A stretch of DNA of 64,000 bases from Owenweeksia sp. (GCA_002695025.1 NZNV01000025.1:208727-272726), one strand, 5' to 3'. Positions 1-8,500 are shown, numbered from the stretch's first letter. The notes: generated from the letters alone by a model not told the origin. Numbers and translations: made by a program.

Positions 1-2
1 AT

Positions 3-1511
3 GCATTTGAATCGAGTTTTGGTTCGCAGGAAACCCAAAATAGCCGGTTGATTTCGTTTGTTATAAAATCATTTCGTTTGTCCGACTATTATCTCAATGA
101 TACCTATTCACATTCCCATACACGCTATATACAACGTCTCAGGGAATTAGGTGCAGAGAAAAAGCTTTCAAAGGAACAAGTTGAAAAATTAAGTAAAGGT
201 GTGACCGTCATACACAATTTTGACAATAACCTCCGTAAAATGGGGGTGTCAGGTGATTTTTTGTATTTCTTTTGGAAAATCAATGAGATAGAGTTTCTTT
301 TTGATGAGGATAATGAGCAAAAAGAAACATTGGATTTAAATGATCTTGCCAATTCTAAAGTTCCATTTTCCGGGTACTACTTTAGAAATATTTTTAAGTT
401 CTTACCAGCAAGTAAGCTTCAGGGAGAGGGTTTTGAAACCCCCAAGGAAGCTATCATGTCCCTTCATCGATTATTTTACAAAGTTCCTGATCAAGTTGGG
501 GAGGTTCAGTATTACTTAGGTTATCAACTGTCTCAATCGGAAGGTACACTGGCCATTCATAAAAAGAAGTTAGAGCTCTATGATTTGAATGAAAGTAATG
601 TAAAACTGGGAAATCTATCAGACCTTCTTTCTGACTCTATTGTTCTACAACAAGATGAGATAGGAATCCTTAATGTTCAGTCTCGCCAAAAAGACAGTAC
701 TATAGCCAGCAAGGAAGATGAAGTAGAAAACCTGAGTGCTGACATTTTGGGATTGAAGCAGGAGAAAAAGAAAGCCGAGGAGGAGTTAATCTTTACGCAA
801 AAGACAGTTTGGGTTCAACGAGTTGTTTTAACTTTTGTACTATTCCTTCTGGTCGTGATTGCCTCCTTTTGGTTTCAAGCTAATGTGCGAAAAACCCGTG
901 AGGAGATTCTTTCTCAGACCAATAACCAACTCAGTCATTTTGGTAAAAATGTACCACTTGCCATTCGATATCGTATAGAAGAGAGTTTAGGCAACTCTTT
1001 AACTCCTGTATTAAAAAATGAACTGGTCAAACTCGGCAAATTATCTGCATTCTTCGATTCCTTTTATAGTGATTCAAATAATAGTAAGACAACCTTGTCC
1101 AATGAAATAGAACTAATAAAACAATTCGTGGATATTGAGTACAGCGAGGATATTACAGAGAAGACAGCATCCAATAAAATCAAGTTGATCAGCCATGCCA
1201 CCAGGGAAGTAACCATTCCCAAGTTCAGCTTATTTAACCTGGTGTACAACAGTTTTAGACACGGTAGTATTCAAAGGATTGAAAATGGTGAAGTTTCCAT
1301 TGAAGTAAGTCCACAAGGTTTAACGGATCGCTTCAAAATAATCGACAATGGAAATGCCGATCTCGCCTCTTCCGGACCCACCAGCGGGACAGGTCAGAAG
1401 TTCGTTAAAAGGCGCATTCGGTATTGGAATAGATTCTTCCCATCAAACTTTATCAGTAAAAGCATCAACCAGGGATATTTCGTAACCTTCAAACTCATTA
1501 GACGCTCATGA
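3..1511 (+). CDS. Sensor histidine kinase-like protein (5' end outside window)
   Basis: The frame is open from the first bases, so the true start lies left of the window; 502 residues are visible. The order is a long alpha-helical N-terminal region, a coiled coil ending near visible residue 265, one membrane segment (about 272-293, around VVLTFVLFLLVV), then a C-terminal GHKL-type ATPase part. This part contains a LytS-like stretch, an N box (NLVYNSFRHG) and a glycine-rich G box (DNGNADL, then SGTGQKFV). I see no HFLFN-type or HxxxP phospho-acceptor histidine, so phosphotransfer is uncertain. It overlaps the next gene by 4 bases (ATGA), consistent with a two-component pair. Stress or envelope sensing would be a guess. 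Confidence 0.75.
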   Translation, partial: AFESSFGSQETQNSRLISFVIKSFRLSDYYLNDTYSHSHTRYIQRLRELGAEKKLSKEQVEKLSKGVTVIHNFDNNLRKMGVSGDFLYFFWKINEIEFLFDEDNEQKETLDLNDLANSKVPFSGYYFRNIFKFLPASKLQGEGFETPKEAIMSLHRLFYKVPDQVGEVQYYLGYQLSQSEGTLAIHKKKLELYDLNESNVKLGNLSDLLSDSIVLQQDEIGILNVQSRQKDSTIASKEDEVENLSADILGLKQEKKKAEEELIFTQKTVWVQRVVLTFVLFLLVVIASFWFQANVRKTREEILSQTNNQLSHFGKNVPLAIRYRIEESLGNSLTPVLKNELVKLGKLSAFFDSFYSDSNNSKTTLSNEIELIKQFVDIEYSEDITEKTASNKIKLISHATREVTIPKFSLFNLVYNSFRHGSIQRIENGEVSIEVSPQGLTDRFKIIDNGNADLASSGPTSGTGQKFVKRRIRYWNRFFPSNFISKSINQGYFVTFKLIRRS

Positions 1512-2557
1512 CGTATAAGATATACATTGTAGAAGATAACCCTAAGACATTTAATGCTTATAAGGAGAAAATTCAATCACTAAATGAGCGAAATGACCTT
1601 ACCTTCAGTATTGATCTGGTTAGCACCAAACCAACATCTTCGTTTACTGTACTTAACTTTGAACAAGACTTAGAGAAAGCTCAGCCAGATATTATTTTTC
1701 TCGACTATGAGTTAGAATGGCTGGTGAAATCAGAACACCATGAAGACAACAGAATAGCTGGGACTGCGCTTGATGTCATTAAAATGCTATTTAGAAAATT
1801 GAATCGGGTAAACTTTCCTCCAATAGTCGTTCTTAATACAAGAAATGCAGGTTCAACAAAAAAAATATATAAGGTATTGAATTCAAGCGAAGTACGAGGA
1901 GAGTTCCCTCAATCCTTTCTTAAGGTTCTGACCCCTGATGTAATAATGGATGAGCCTAATGAAGTAGTGGAAACTTTACGTGAAAGTGTAGATCAGTTGA
2001 TTCATGAGCGAGAGGTTGCTAACCTATGGGAAAATCGAAGTGATTTTACTTTTTACACTTATCCGAAAGGCATTGATTTGGAAGATGGAATCAACAAAGA
2101 GAATTTCTTTAAAGATAAAAAGAACCAAAACATCTGGAGAAATGCTAGAAAGAAACTGTCAACCCCTCCCTTATTAAGTAGACAAAATTTTTTATTTGCC
2201 ACTTATCAAACAGACTTTGGACTAAATGGAAAGGAGAGGTTAGGCTCTCTTTTTACCATTAACTCAGAAGATCAAACAGAAGCGGTATTATTCCGTTTCG
2301 ATTCAGCGGAGAATATTAGAACCATAATCTCCGAAGGGCTCGATATACCTGTCGGTAAATTTGCCAATATTCTATACAATCCTTCTTATATGCTCAAGAA
2401 GATTACTTCTCGAATTGCCTTCAAAAAATCTACAGAGGTTATAGAGACAAGCTTCAAACGCTTCTTAAAACAAGAAGAAAGGGATTATGACCGATCGGTC
2501 AAAGATTATCACCCAATACTTCGCTCCTTTTATAAAAACATTTCGGGTATATCTTAA
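1508..2557 (+). CDS. Response regulator-like protein with unrecognised C-terminal domain
   Basis: 349 residues. The first ~135 read as a CheY-like receiver: acidic pair E9/D10 (IVEDN), probable phospho-acceptor D66 in IIFLDYE, a Thr after a hydrophobic strand (VVLNTR) and a Lys in the SFLKVL stretch. The remaining ~210 residues match no output domain I recognise: no LytTR, HTH, GGDEF or EAL motif. The start overlaps the kinase stop in ATGA, so the two are translationally coupled. The long unknown C-terminus may be a protein-interaction or novel effector domain. The receiver assignment is moderately sure, the output unknown. Confidence 0.75.
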   Translation: MTYKIYIVEDNPKTFNAYKEKIQSLNERNDLTFSIDLVSTKPTSSFTVLNFEQDLEKAQPDIIFLDYELEWLVKSEHHEDNRIAGTALDVIKMLFRKLNRVNFPPIVVLNTRNAGSTKKIYKVLNSSEVRGEFPQSFLKVLTPDVIMDEPNEVVETLRESVDQLIHEREVANLWENRSDFTFYTYPKGIDLEDGINKENFFKDKKNQNIWRNARKKLSTPPLLSRQNFLFATYQTDFGLNGKERLGSLFTINSEDQTEAVLFRFDSAENIRTIISEGLDIPVGKFANILYNPSYMLKKITSRIAFKKSTEVIETSFKRFLKQEERDYDRSVKDYHPILRSFYKNISGIS

Positions 2558-2637
2558 AACAAATCCTTGAGAAACATCTAACGATTTCTCAGATTTTAAC
2601 TACCTGACTGCCATATTAATAGCTATAGTTTTACCGC

Positions 2638-2650
2638 AGTTCTTTGAAAC
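2638..2650 (+). promoter_or_regulatory. boxA-like antitermination motif
   Basis: The stretch AGTTCTTTGAAAC matches the core of the Bacillus subtilis rRNA boxA (TGTTCTTTGAAAAC). The same 12-base core recurs at 14633, 16985, 18466 and 20110 in front of the RHS cassettes. A weak -7-like element (TAGTTTTA) lies about 10 bases upstream. Assignment as boxA is by resemblance only. Confidence 0.4.
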
Positions 2651-2696
2651 GATGGTGAAGAAAAAAACCCGCTAAAAGTTAGCGGGCTTCGCCATC
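2651..2696. terminator. Interrupted long hairpin after the boxA-like motif
   Basis: An 8-bp perfect stem CCCGCTAA/TTAGCGGG (2668-2675 with 2679-2686) has a 3-base loop. It lies inside an outer 10-bp near-perfect stem (2651-2660 with 2687-2696), separated on the left by a run of seven A. On the minus strand that A run would be a U tract, so it could terminate transcription coming from the right. On the plus strand it is a strong RNA hairpin directly after the boxA-like motif. Confidence 0.5.
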
Positions 2697-2761
2697 ATCC
2701 AACTAGGTAAAGCTGACGACTTGCTGAGAGAATATTGGTAGTATTCAAACGGCCGCTGTTG

Positions 2762-2780
2762 ATTATCCATATTGGATAAT
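2762..2780. promoter_or_regulatory. Perfect 8-bp inverted repeat, candidate operator
   Basis: ATTATCCA and TGGATAAT are perfect complements separated by TAT. The site is 56 bases upstream of the first gene of the mobilization region, in a gap with no other gene. It has the size of a dimeric repressor operator. The rest of 2558-2835 holds only the boxA-like motif and hairpin. Confidence 0.35.
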
Positions 2781-2835
2781 ATTGTCAAGCTCTATCTGTG
2801 GATTAAAGGAATTCTAACTTTTAATACACAGTAAC

Positions 2836-3267
2836 ATGAACATTTCATTTTCCGATCTCAAAGAGATCAACTCCAAAATCAAAGTTTCGGACACCCGTGA
2901 AGAAGGGTACCTCGAACTCCTGGGGATCGACCCCGAAAAACTCAATCCCGGTTTAGCCATGTACCATGCCTATCTAAAGGGTAAGTATTATGGTTTATGC
3001 TATGAAGAGGATAAGGAACTCTCTTACCTGGAATGGGCCAATGACCAGTATGACGAAATCGTCACCATCGCCTGGAAACACGGTGTTAAGCCCAAAAATC
3101 CCAAATACCTTTTTAAGCGAGCCTATACCAAGTTCTTGTTGAGCAAGGTGCTGGTACAGAAAGCCTCCCGGAAGTATTTCCACCAGAAGGCCTGCCAGCT
3201 TACCGAAGCAGGTCTGCGCTACCATGCTTCGAACCCCTCCTTTCACTGGCTGAAAGGCGAACTGTAA
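2836..3267 (+). CDS. Hypothetical helical protein at the left edge of the mobile element
   Basis: 143 residues, no signal peptide, no family recognised. It is rich in aromatic and charged residues with helix-pair spacing (AMYHAYLKGKYYGLCY, YLFKRAYTKFLLSKVL) that resembles TPR-like helical repeats, but no TPR consensus is clear. Codon usage (many CCC/ACC/GCC codons) matches the mobilization genes that follow rather than the kinase/regulator pair before it. It is the first gene of the block that runs to about 14.4 kb. Confidence 0.6.
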   Translation: MNISFSDLKEINSKIKVSDTREEGYLELLGIDPEKLNPGLAMYHAYLKGKYYGLCYEEDKELSYLEWANDQYDEIVTIAWKHGVKPKNPKYLFKRAYTKFLLSKVLVQKASRKYFHQKACQLTEAGLRYHASNPSFHWLKGEL

Positions 3268-3321
3268 TCCATCATTTTCCCAATAGCTCTCCCGTCTTGG
3301 GGAGAGCCTAATCCCTATCTC

Positions 3322-3477
3322 ATGAAAAAAGAGACCACAAACCCCCATACCCCTCCCGTACCTGATCCAGAAGTTCACGAGCAAATCGCAAAAGGCAGAA
3401 GGTTGAACCTCAATGCTCTGCTGAAGCAATGGTGGGCCAATAAGCAAAATTCAAATCATAATTCTAATCACAAATAA
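3322..3477 (+). CDS. Small hypothetical protein, 51 aa
   Basis: ATG at 3322 gives 51 residues: a Pro-rich, His-containing N-terminus (TNPHTPPVPDPEVHE), a basic helix (QIAKGRRLNLNALLKQWW) and an Asn/His-rich tail. It lies 54 bases after the previous gene and 8 before the next in the same direction, so it is probably part of one transcript. No family recognised. It could act as a small accessory or DNA-binding protein, but only position and reading frame support it as a gene. Confidence 0.5.
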   Translation: MKKETTNPHTPPVPDPEVHEQIAKGRRLNLNALLKQWWANKQNSNHNSNHK

Positions 3478-3485
3478 ATACCCTT

Positions 3486-4604
3486 ATGAATTCAGAAACA
3501 TCCAACACATGGGTCCAATTCCAGCAGTACCACAAGCCGGAAGCCCAACAACTCATCGAGAGCGTAAAAACCCAACTTGGCCAGGATGCCAAAGAAGCAG
3601 GGAAGCGCGATGCCGAGTCCAACCTTCCCCGCAAAGGCGACAAGCTCCTATTGTTTATTTCCCACCTGCTGGTGCAGATACAAGGGTTAATCAATGACCT
3701 CAGAAACCTTCACAAAGCCGATGAAGACGTAGTCCTGGCGATTGAAAAGCAGGAGCGCATCTTAGAGCAAAGCAGAAACGAAAGGGATGATATACAATCC
3801 CACCACGCCCAGGTACGGAAGGACTACCAATACCATAAGGACAGCTTTCCTTCGGTGATGGCCATCATTATTTCGGTCATCATCTTGCTCCTGGGACTGA
3901 TGGAAGGGCTGATATCCCTTCAAGCTATTAGGACTTTCGTTCCCGATTATCTCACCGCACTGTTTACCGCCCTGATCTACGGACTGTGCCTGACCATAAT
4001 GGCCCATCAGGTCATGCGGTGGTGGAATCTCCCTAAAAACCCTGCTACAAAATTTCTGATCAGAGCATCAATCATAATTGGTATTTCTCTGGCTTTTCTA
4101 TTTATGGGTTTGCTCAGAAGTGGGCAGATTAATATGTTCACTATGAGTTTGGAAGACAGCACCTCCGGCAACCTTTTCAGCTATGCTGATCCAACGGAAG
4201 CACTCCTGTTCATGTGTATCTCCTGGGTGGTATTCCTACCAGCCGTTTTGCTCACCAAACTAGCCCCGACCAAAGAACAATGGTTCAGCATTTTCAAGGC
4301 CCGGAGCCTTAAGAAAGCTGTTAAAGACAGCGAGCGCAAGCTCGATGAACTTTTACAGCGCATCACCACTGCCACAGAAGAGATCGATAACCTGAAGCAG
4401 TTTGAGATTTCCCGTAACCAAACCGCCAAGCGGGATGAAGAAGATGCGTTGAGCTTGGTTGAATACGTCAAAGCCAACTACATCCAAAGTAACATCCGCC
4501 ATCGGTTGGATAAGAGCGTAGTACCGAACTCCTTCGATCAGAAGCTCCACTATCACTTAACCACCTATTTCCAGAATATATCCACTAAAAACCCCAAAAA
4601 ATGA
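3486..4604 (+). CDS. Membrane protein with flanking coiled coils (mobilization region)
   Basis: 372 residues. Residues ~75-115 form a coiled coil (AIEKQERILEQSRNERDD). Four hydrophobic segments follow: about 121-142, 152-172, 188-210 and 240-262. A second coiled coil covers ~275-320 and a soluble tail ends the protein. No family recognised. It overlaps the next gene by 4 bases (ATGA) and sits upstream of a coupling ATPase that has no membrane segment of its own, so it may be a membrane partner or scaffold of the transfer complex. That role is inference from position. Confidence 0.6.
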   Translation: MNSETSNTWVQFQQYHKPEAQQLIESVKTQLGQDAKEAGKRDAESNLPRKGDKLLLFISHLLVQIQGLINDLRNLHKADEDVVLAIEKQERILEQSRNERDDIQSHHAQVRKDYQYHKDSFPSVMAIIISVIILLLGLMEGLISLQAIRTFVPDYLTALFTALIYGLCLTIMAHQVMRWWNLPKNPATKFLIRASIIIGISLAFLFMGLLRSGQINMFTMSLEDSTSGNLFSYADPTEALLFMCISWVVFLPAVLLTKLAPTKEQWFSIFKARSLKKAVKDSERKLDELLQRITTATEEIDNLKQFEISRNQTAKRDEEDALSLVEYVKANYIQSNIRHRLDKSVVPNSFDQKLHYHLTTYFQNISTKNPKK

Positions 4605-5320
4605 AAACGACTATTCTTTGCATACTCCTGATCCTACTGGTCACCGCCTGTGGCAGGGAACTGCGTCCACTGTTGGATATGGTCATCCTAAAAGACTCCA
4701 CCGATAAGATAGAGCCACTGAGCTACGAAGATGTACGGCAGTTCCTGGACTATTCCAATACCGAACTGTTGTACTACGAAGTATCCATTCGCCAGCGGGA
4801 ACTCTCTGATATCCGTCACGGGCATATTTCCGAATCCCACTTAGTACCGGGCCAGCCGAATGCCATGACCGAACAGCAACGCAAACTGCACGTCAAACAC
4901 TTCCTGAAAGACACCGAAGCCCTATTGAAGCAGAAGCCGTCACAGACTACCAAAGAGCAATCCTATTTGTACTACGGTATCGCTAGTGAACTCAACGAAT
5001 TATCTAAAAGTAATGCGATTCATAAGGTGGCGGTCATATCCAGTGACCTGCTTGAAAACACCCCTGCATTTTCGATATACCGTCCGCACGACTGGCAACT
5101 GCTATTGAAACAGCCTGATTCCGTGATCCGGTTATTCCAAGAGGAACTTTCGCTGGAAGACCTCTCCGGGATCACTATCCATATTGTGTATCAAGCAACG
5201 CCCGAAGATCATGAACTATTCACGGCCATGTCACGGCTGTATGAAACCATGCTTAGCCGGAAAGGAGCCAGGGTACAGATAGCCGGGAACCTGATCACCT
5301 CACCCCTGACCGCACCATGA
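4601..5320 (+). CDS. Lipoprotein of the mobilization operon, possible von Willebrand-type fold
   Basis: 239 residues. Lipoprotein signal: a hydrophobic stretch ending VTAC with the lipidated Cys at 17. The mature part contains HKVAVISSDLLENT, a strand followed by SDLLENT. This resembles the S-D-x-x-E-N strand seen in plasmid proteins with a von Willebrand/receiver-like fold, and later strands (ITIHIVYQAT, ARVQIAGN) fit such a fold. It overlaps both neighbours by 4 bases (ATGA), which suggests tightly coupled expression with the membrane proteins around it. Exact role unknown. Confidence 0.6.
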   Translation: MKTTILCILLILLVTACGRELRPLLDMVILKDSTDKIEPLSYEDVRQFLDYSNTELLYYEVSIRQRELSDIRHGHISESHLVPGQPNAMTEQQRKLHVKHFLKDTEALLKQKPSQTTKEQSYLYYGIASELNELSKSNAIHKVAVISSDLLENTPAFSIYRPHDWQLLLKQPDSVIRLFQEELSLEDLSGITIHIVYQATPEDHELFTAMSRLYETMLSRKGARVQIAGNLITSPLTAP

Positions 5321-5466
5321 AGCTCCTGTTCAATTTTCTGAAGTCCTTTTTCCTGCTCCTGGTAAATGTGTGCATCCTTCTGATTTTCTGCTGTACCAAG
5401 CTCGGAGAAGAGATTTTGAAAGCGATCAATACGGCACTCAGCGAACACATACAATCCAAAAACTAA
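5317..5466 (+). CDS. Small single-pass membrane protein, 49 aa
   Basis: ATG at 5317 overlaps the preceding stop (ATGA). The 49 residues are a long hydrophobic helix (FFLLLVNVCILLIFCC) followed by an amphipathic tail. The coupling ATPase start follows 3 bases after its stop. VirD4/TraG proteins normally carry an N-terminal membrane anchor and the downstream ATPase lacks one, so this peptide is a plausible separate anchor. No homologue is recalled. Confidence 0.55.
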   Translation: MKLLFNFLKSFFLLLVNVCILLIFCCTKLGEEILKAINTALSEHIQSKN

Positions 5467-5469
5467 CCC

Positions 5470-6975
5470 ATGAAAACCATACTGCATACATTCTGGACAC
5501 TCTTCCAAAATTTCGGAGCATGGCTACTGGAATCCACCGAATCTATTTTGGATAATGCCCTAGATAATCTGGTGGGGAAAGATCATTCCCTGAAAGCCAA
5601 GTTTGCCTCTGAATCCTCTATCCTCTCCAGACGTCATAATGGCTTTTGTTTGACCGGAACCAAGAGCATCAGCCCCGAACTCTCCCGTACGGGAGTACTG
5701 ATCAACGGTGGCTCGGGAAGTGGTAAATCCACCATAGCCGGCATCCCGTCCTGCTTGCAGGATAACGGTTCAAAAATCATCCACGACCCATCGGGAGAGT
5801 TATACGAAAAGACCAGCGGTTTTTTGGAAAGCCAGGGCTACACCATTATCCGTATCGACTGGTCTGATGCCAATCATAGTCACCGATTTAATCCTTTACA
5901 TAGAGCCACCACCCTGTCGCACTACAGCAAGCTGGCCACCCAACTGGTAGAAGCCAGTTCCGAAAAGAAAAAGGACTTCTGGAATGCCAGTGCCATCAGC
6001 CTGCTGGTTACCGTTTTCAGGATCGTCAAACTATTACCCAAGGAATACCAGACCCTGCGGGAAGCCGCCCATATCGTTGACCTGTTGCAAGGCACTGGCC
6101 ACCAAGAAGTCGACCGCTTAGTAGCTACGGTCTGCGACCGTGATCCGGGTTTATTTGATAAATATGCTTCGCTAATGGGTAATTCTGAAAACACCCGCAG
6201 TGGCATACTGGCTTCGGCAAGCACTGCCCTGAAGATGTATGATTTGGATGAGCACATTATCCGGGTCACCTCCACCGACACTCTCGGAGACTTCAAGCAG
6301 TGGCGAAAAGAAAAGACAGTGGTATATATCCATTCTTCCACGGTGAATATGGACTACTATGCCCCCTTATCCAGCATCTTTCTGACCCAATATTTTGAAT
6401 CCTTTTTTGAGTCGTTACCCGATAATAATGATCTGAATATGAGCTTTATACTGGATGAAACCCCGATTTTGACCATCAACCTATCCATACTGGCGGCCAA
6501 TGTGAGGAAATATGCCGGGAGCATAGCCGTTTTTTGCCAGGACGCTGAAAATCAGCTTACCACCTCCTTCGGTCGCGAAGGTGCCCGAAGCATCTTATCC
6601 AACCTCAAGACCAAACTGTATTTAACCGCTTCGCTGGATACCGCACAGGCACTTTCCAAGGAGTTGGGGAGCTATCAGTACCAGGATAAAGAAACGGGAC
6701 ACCAAAAGACCCGTCCGCTTATGACCGTGGATGAGATTATGACCTTACCCAAAGGGAAGGGACTCATTACCGTCACTAATGAAAAACCCATTCTAGCCAA
6801 GCTCACGCCCTATTACCGTATTCCAAGCCTTTTAAAGAAAACCCAACTGCCACCGGCTTCACTATTTACTGATATAGAAGATGGGGAAGACAGGCTACCA
6901 CCCCTAATCAATATTTCAGAATACCTCCAATCACTCACCTCAAATACTACCACCCATGAGCAGGATACGATCTAA
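5470..6975 (+). CDS. VirD4/TraG-type coupling ATPase
   Basis: 501 residues, soluble throughout. Walker A GGSGSGKS at 80-87, the typical following strand KIIHDPSGELYEKT (VirD4 family DPKGE-like), Walker B FILDE at ~326-330 and a sensor Gln in FCQD (~357). Family role: a hexameric ATPase that brings relaxase-bound DNA to a type IV secretion channel. It lacks the usual N-terminal transmembrane anchor; small and large membrane proteins are encoded just upstream. No VirB4-like ATPase occurs in the window, which fits a mobilizable rather than self-transmissible element. It overlaps the next gene by 20 bases. Confidence 0.88.
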   Translation: MKTILHTFWTLFQNFGAWLLESTESILDNALDNLVGKDHSLKAKFASESSILSRRHNGFCLTGTKSISPELSRTGVLINGGSGSGKSTIAGIPSCLQDNGSKIIHDPSGELYEKTSGFLESQGYTIIRIDWSDANHSHRFNPLHRATTLSHYSKLATQLVEASSEKKKDFWNASAISLLVTVFRIVKLLPKEYQTLREAAHIVDLLQGTGHQEVDRLVATVCDRDPGLFDKYASLMGNSENTRSGILASASTALKMYDLDEHIIRVTSTDTLGDFKQWRKEKTVVYIHSSTVNMDYYAPLSSIFLTQYFESFFESLPDNNDLNMSFILDETPILTINLSILAANVRKYAGSIAVFCQDAENQLTTSFGREGARSILSNLKTKLYLTASLDTAQALSKELGSYQYQDKETGHQKTRPLMTVDEIMTLPKGKGLITVTNEKPILAKLTPYYRIPSLLKKTQLPPASLFTDIEDGEDRLPPLINISEYLQSLTSNTTTHEQDTI

Positions 6976-7369
6976 GAAACTCTACCGCTTTTTGAAAGAA
7001 CACGGAGCTTTGCATAACCCCAAGGAGATCAAGCGCCTGAAGCGGGAATACCGCAGGCTCTACCAGAACCAGTGGGCCAGACAAAACCGCAACAAGCATG
7101 AGATCCGCTTTACCCTTACCAAAGAGGAATATGCCGAGATTAAAGCCTATTGCCAGCAGGAATCCTGTAAGCCTACACCGCTTGCCAAAGAGCTTTTGAT
7201 CAGCTATTGCAAAGGGGTTGTTTTCATACCCAATCGGGAGCAATTATTAGCTTGTGCCAAAGACCTTGGACTGGCTATCAACCGCATTCATTCCAATGGA
7301 GCCGATGAGCTTACCCTCCAAAAGCTCCTTTCAGCGGAGACCCAACTTCTAAACTATCTCAAAACCTAA
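6956..7369 (+). CDS. MobC-like relaxosome accessory protein
   Basis: 137 residues. A basic N-terminus (KRLKREYRRLYQNQWARQNR) precedes a ribbon-helix-helix-like segment, EIRFTLTKEEYAEIKAYCQQ, which has the strand-then-helix form of MobC family DNA-binding proteins. The C-terminal helices include a short NREQLLACAKDLGLAINRIH stretch, also typical of MobC (relation to NLNQIARxLN-type motifs). MobC proteins bind oriT and help the relaxase. It starts inside the coupling ATPase and ends 4 bases before the relaxase, so one operon. No oriT hairpin could be assigned with confidence. Confidence 0.72.
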   Translation: MSRIRSKKLYRFLKEHGALHNPKEIKRLKREYRRLYQNQWARQNRNKHEIRFTLTKEEYAEIKAYCQQESCKPTPLAKELLISYCKGVVFIPNREQLLACAKDLGLAINRIHSNGADELTLQKLLSAETQLLNYLKT

Positions 7370-7373
7370 AGCC

Positions 7374-8222
7374 ATGCCCGTATTGAAAATGCTTTCCAGG
7401 CAGAATTTGTCATTCGGTCATACCCTTGACTATATCACCCGTGATACAGCAGGCGGATTATCCAAGCCCGTCCTTCACAACCTCCGTAGTCCTTATACCC
7501 ATAAGGAAGGGATTGTGGATGAGTTCCTGAGCAATGAAGCCTACCGCAAGGTGACCTCTGGAAGGGTCTATTATTACCACTCTATTCTAAGTCTGGGGGA
7601 GGGCGACAAAGAGCACGTTACTCCTGAAATGATGCAGGAAATTGCTAAGAAGTACCTGCAACTGCGTGGCGATATTATCGCAGTAGCCGTCCCTCATTTT
7701 GACACCAACAGTCCCCATATTCATGTGCTGGAGTCGGGGACAAGGTACCGGGAGAATAAGTCCAGCGGGTTGCGCAAACAAGAACTCCATCAGTTAAAGA
7801 TAGAAATGGAGGCTTTTGTGAAGGAACAGTTCCCTGAACTGGAACATTCACAAGTGGAGCATGGCAAAGGAAAAGCCTATTTACGAGAACCTGAATTTCA
7901 ACTCCAAAAACGCACCGGCACCAGTGAACGTAAACAGCTAAAGACCTTAGTACACGAAGCCTATGGTACTGCCACTTCCAAACAGGATTTTCTGGATAAG
8001 CTATTAGATCAAGGCTATATCCATTATGAACGTAATGCCGATGGAGTGCCCACCGGGGTCATTTCAGAAAGCGGAAGGAAATACCGGTTCACTTCATTAG
8101 GGCTAGCTCCCGAAAACATTCAGTTGCTTATCAATCCACAAGAACGTAGCCAGGAAGATCAACTTCTGAAGCAATTACGGCTCATCCGCCAGAATACTAA
8201 CCCCAAAAACTTAGAACGATGA
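7374..8222 (+). CDS. Relaxase / mobilization nuclease (MOBP-like)
   Basis: 282 residues. Candidate catalytic Tyr20 lies in GHTLDYITRD, the supporting strand is VYYYHSILSLG, and the metal-binding histidine motif is HFDTNSPHIH (H108, D110, H115, H117). These fit relaxases that nick oriT and stay covalently bound to the transferred strand. The last ~85 residues form a separate small domain (DFLDKLLDQGYIHYERNADG, then GRKYRF and SLGL) that is repeated as a free protein by the next gene. The stop overlaps that gene's start (ATGA). The start at 7374 leaves a 4-base gap to mobC. Confidence 0.85.
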   Translation: MPVLKMLSRQNLSFGHTLDYITRDTAGGLSKPVLHNLRSPYTHKEGIVDEFLSNEAYRKVTSGRVYYYHSILSLGEGDKEHVTPEMMQEIAKKYLQLRGDIIAVAVPHFDTNSPHIHVLESGTRYRENKSSGLRKQELHQLKIEMEAFVKEQFPELEHSQVEHGKGKAYLREPEFQLQKRTGTSERKQLKTLVHEAYGTATSKQDFLDKLLDQGYIHYERNADGVPTGVISESGRKYRFTSLGLAPENIQLLINPQERSQEDQLLKQLRLIRQNTNPKNLER

Positions 8223-8500
8223 AGTTTGTGAAAGACCATCTGTTACCCAAAGCCCGTAGCCGTCAGCACTTCTATGAGATGCTGATTGATAACGGTCTGT
8301 TCCTCACCTACCATAACGGCATCCCCAGTGGTATCATAGATACAGACGGGCGAAAATACTCCTGGAAGAAATTGGGAATCGAGCCTGCTCAATTCTTTGC
8401 TCTCGACCAGAATGAACAGCTCCATCACATTGATGAACGTCTGAAGAAGCTAGAGCACCTCCGTTCCGACCACCAACCCGAACGCAGTATCGAACCCTAA
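8219..8500 (+). CDS. Stand-alone paralogue of the relaxase C-terminal domain
   Basis: 93 residues that align by eye with relaxase residues ~200-275: HFYEMLIDNGLFLTYHNGIP versus DFLDKLLDQGYIHYERNADG, then GRKYSWKKLGI versus GRKYRFTSLGL. The gene starts within the relaxase stop (ATGA overlap). A tandem duplication of the domain followed by fission, or a relaxase that lost its second copy to a new stop, would explain this. The domain probably helps DNA or partner binding in the relaxosome; that role is inferred. No catalytic motif. Confidence 0.7.
   Translation: MKFVKDHLLPKARSRQHFYEMLIDNGLFLTYHNGIPSGIIDTDGRKYSWKKLGIEPAQFFALDQNEQLHHIDERLKKLEHLRSDHQPERSIEP

Noticed and set aside
5922..6341. 139-codon frame on the minus strand
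   Set aside because: Antisense to the coupling ATPase; product is Ser/Arg/Val-rich antisense-type sequence.
7290..7374. oriT near the relaxase start
   Set aside because: I looked for an inverted repeat with a nick-like sequence next to mobC/relaxase and found none convincing.
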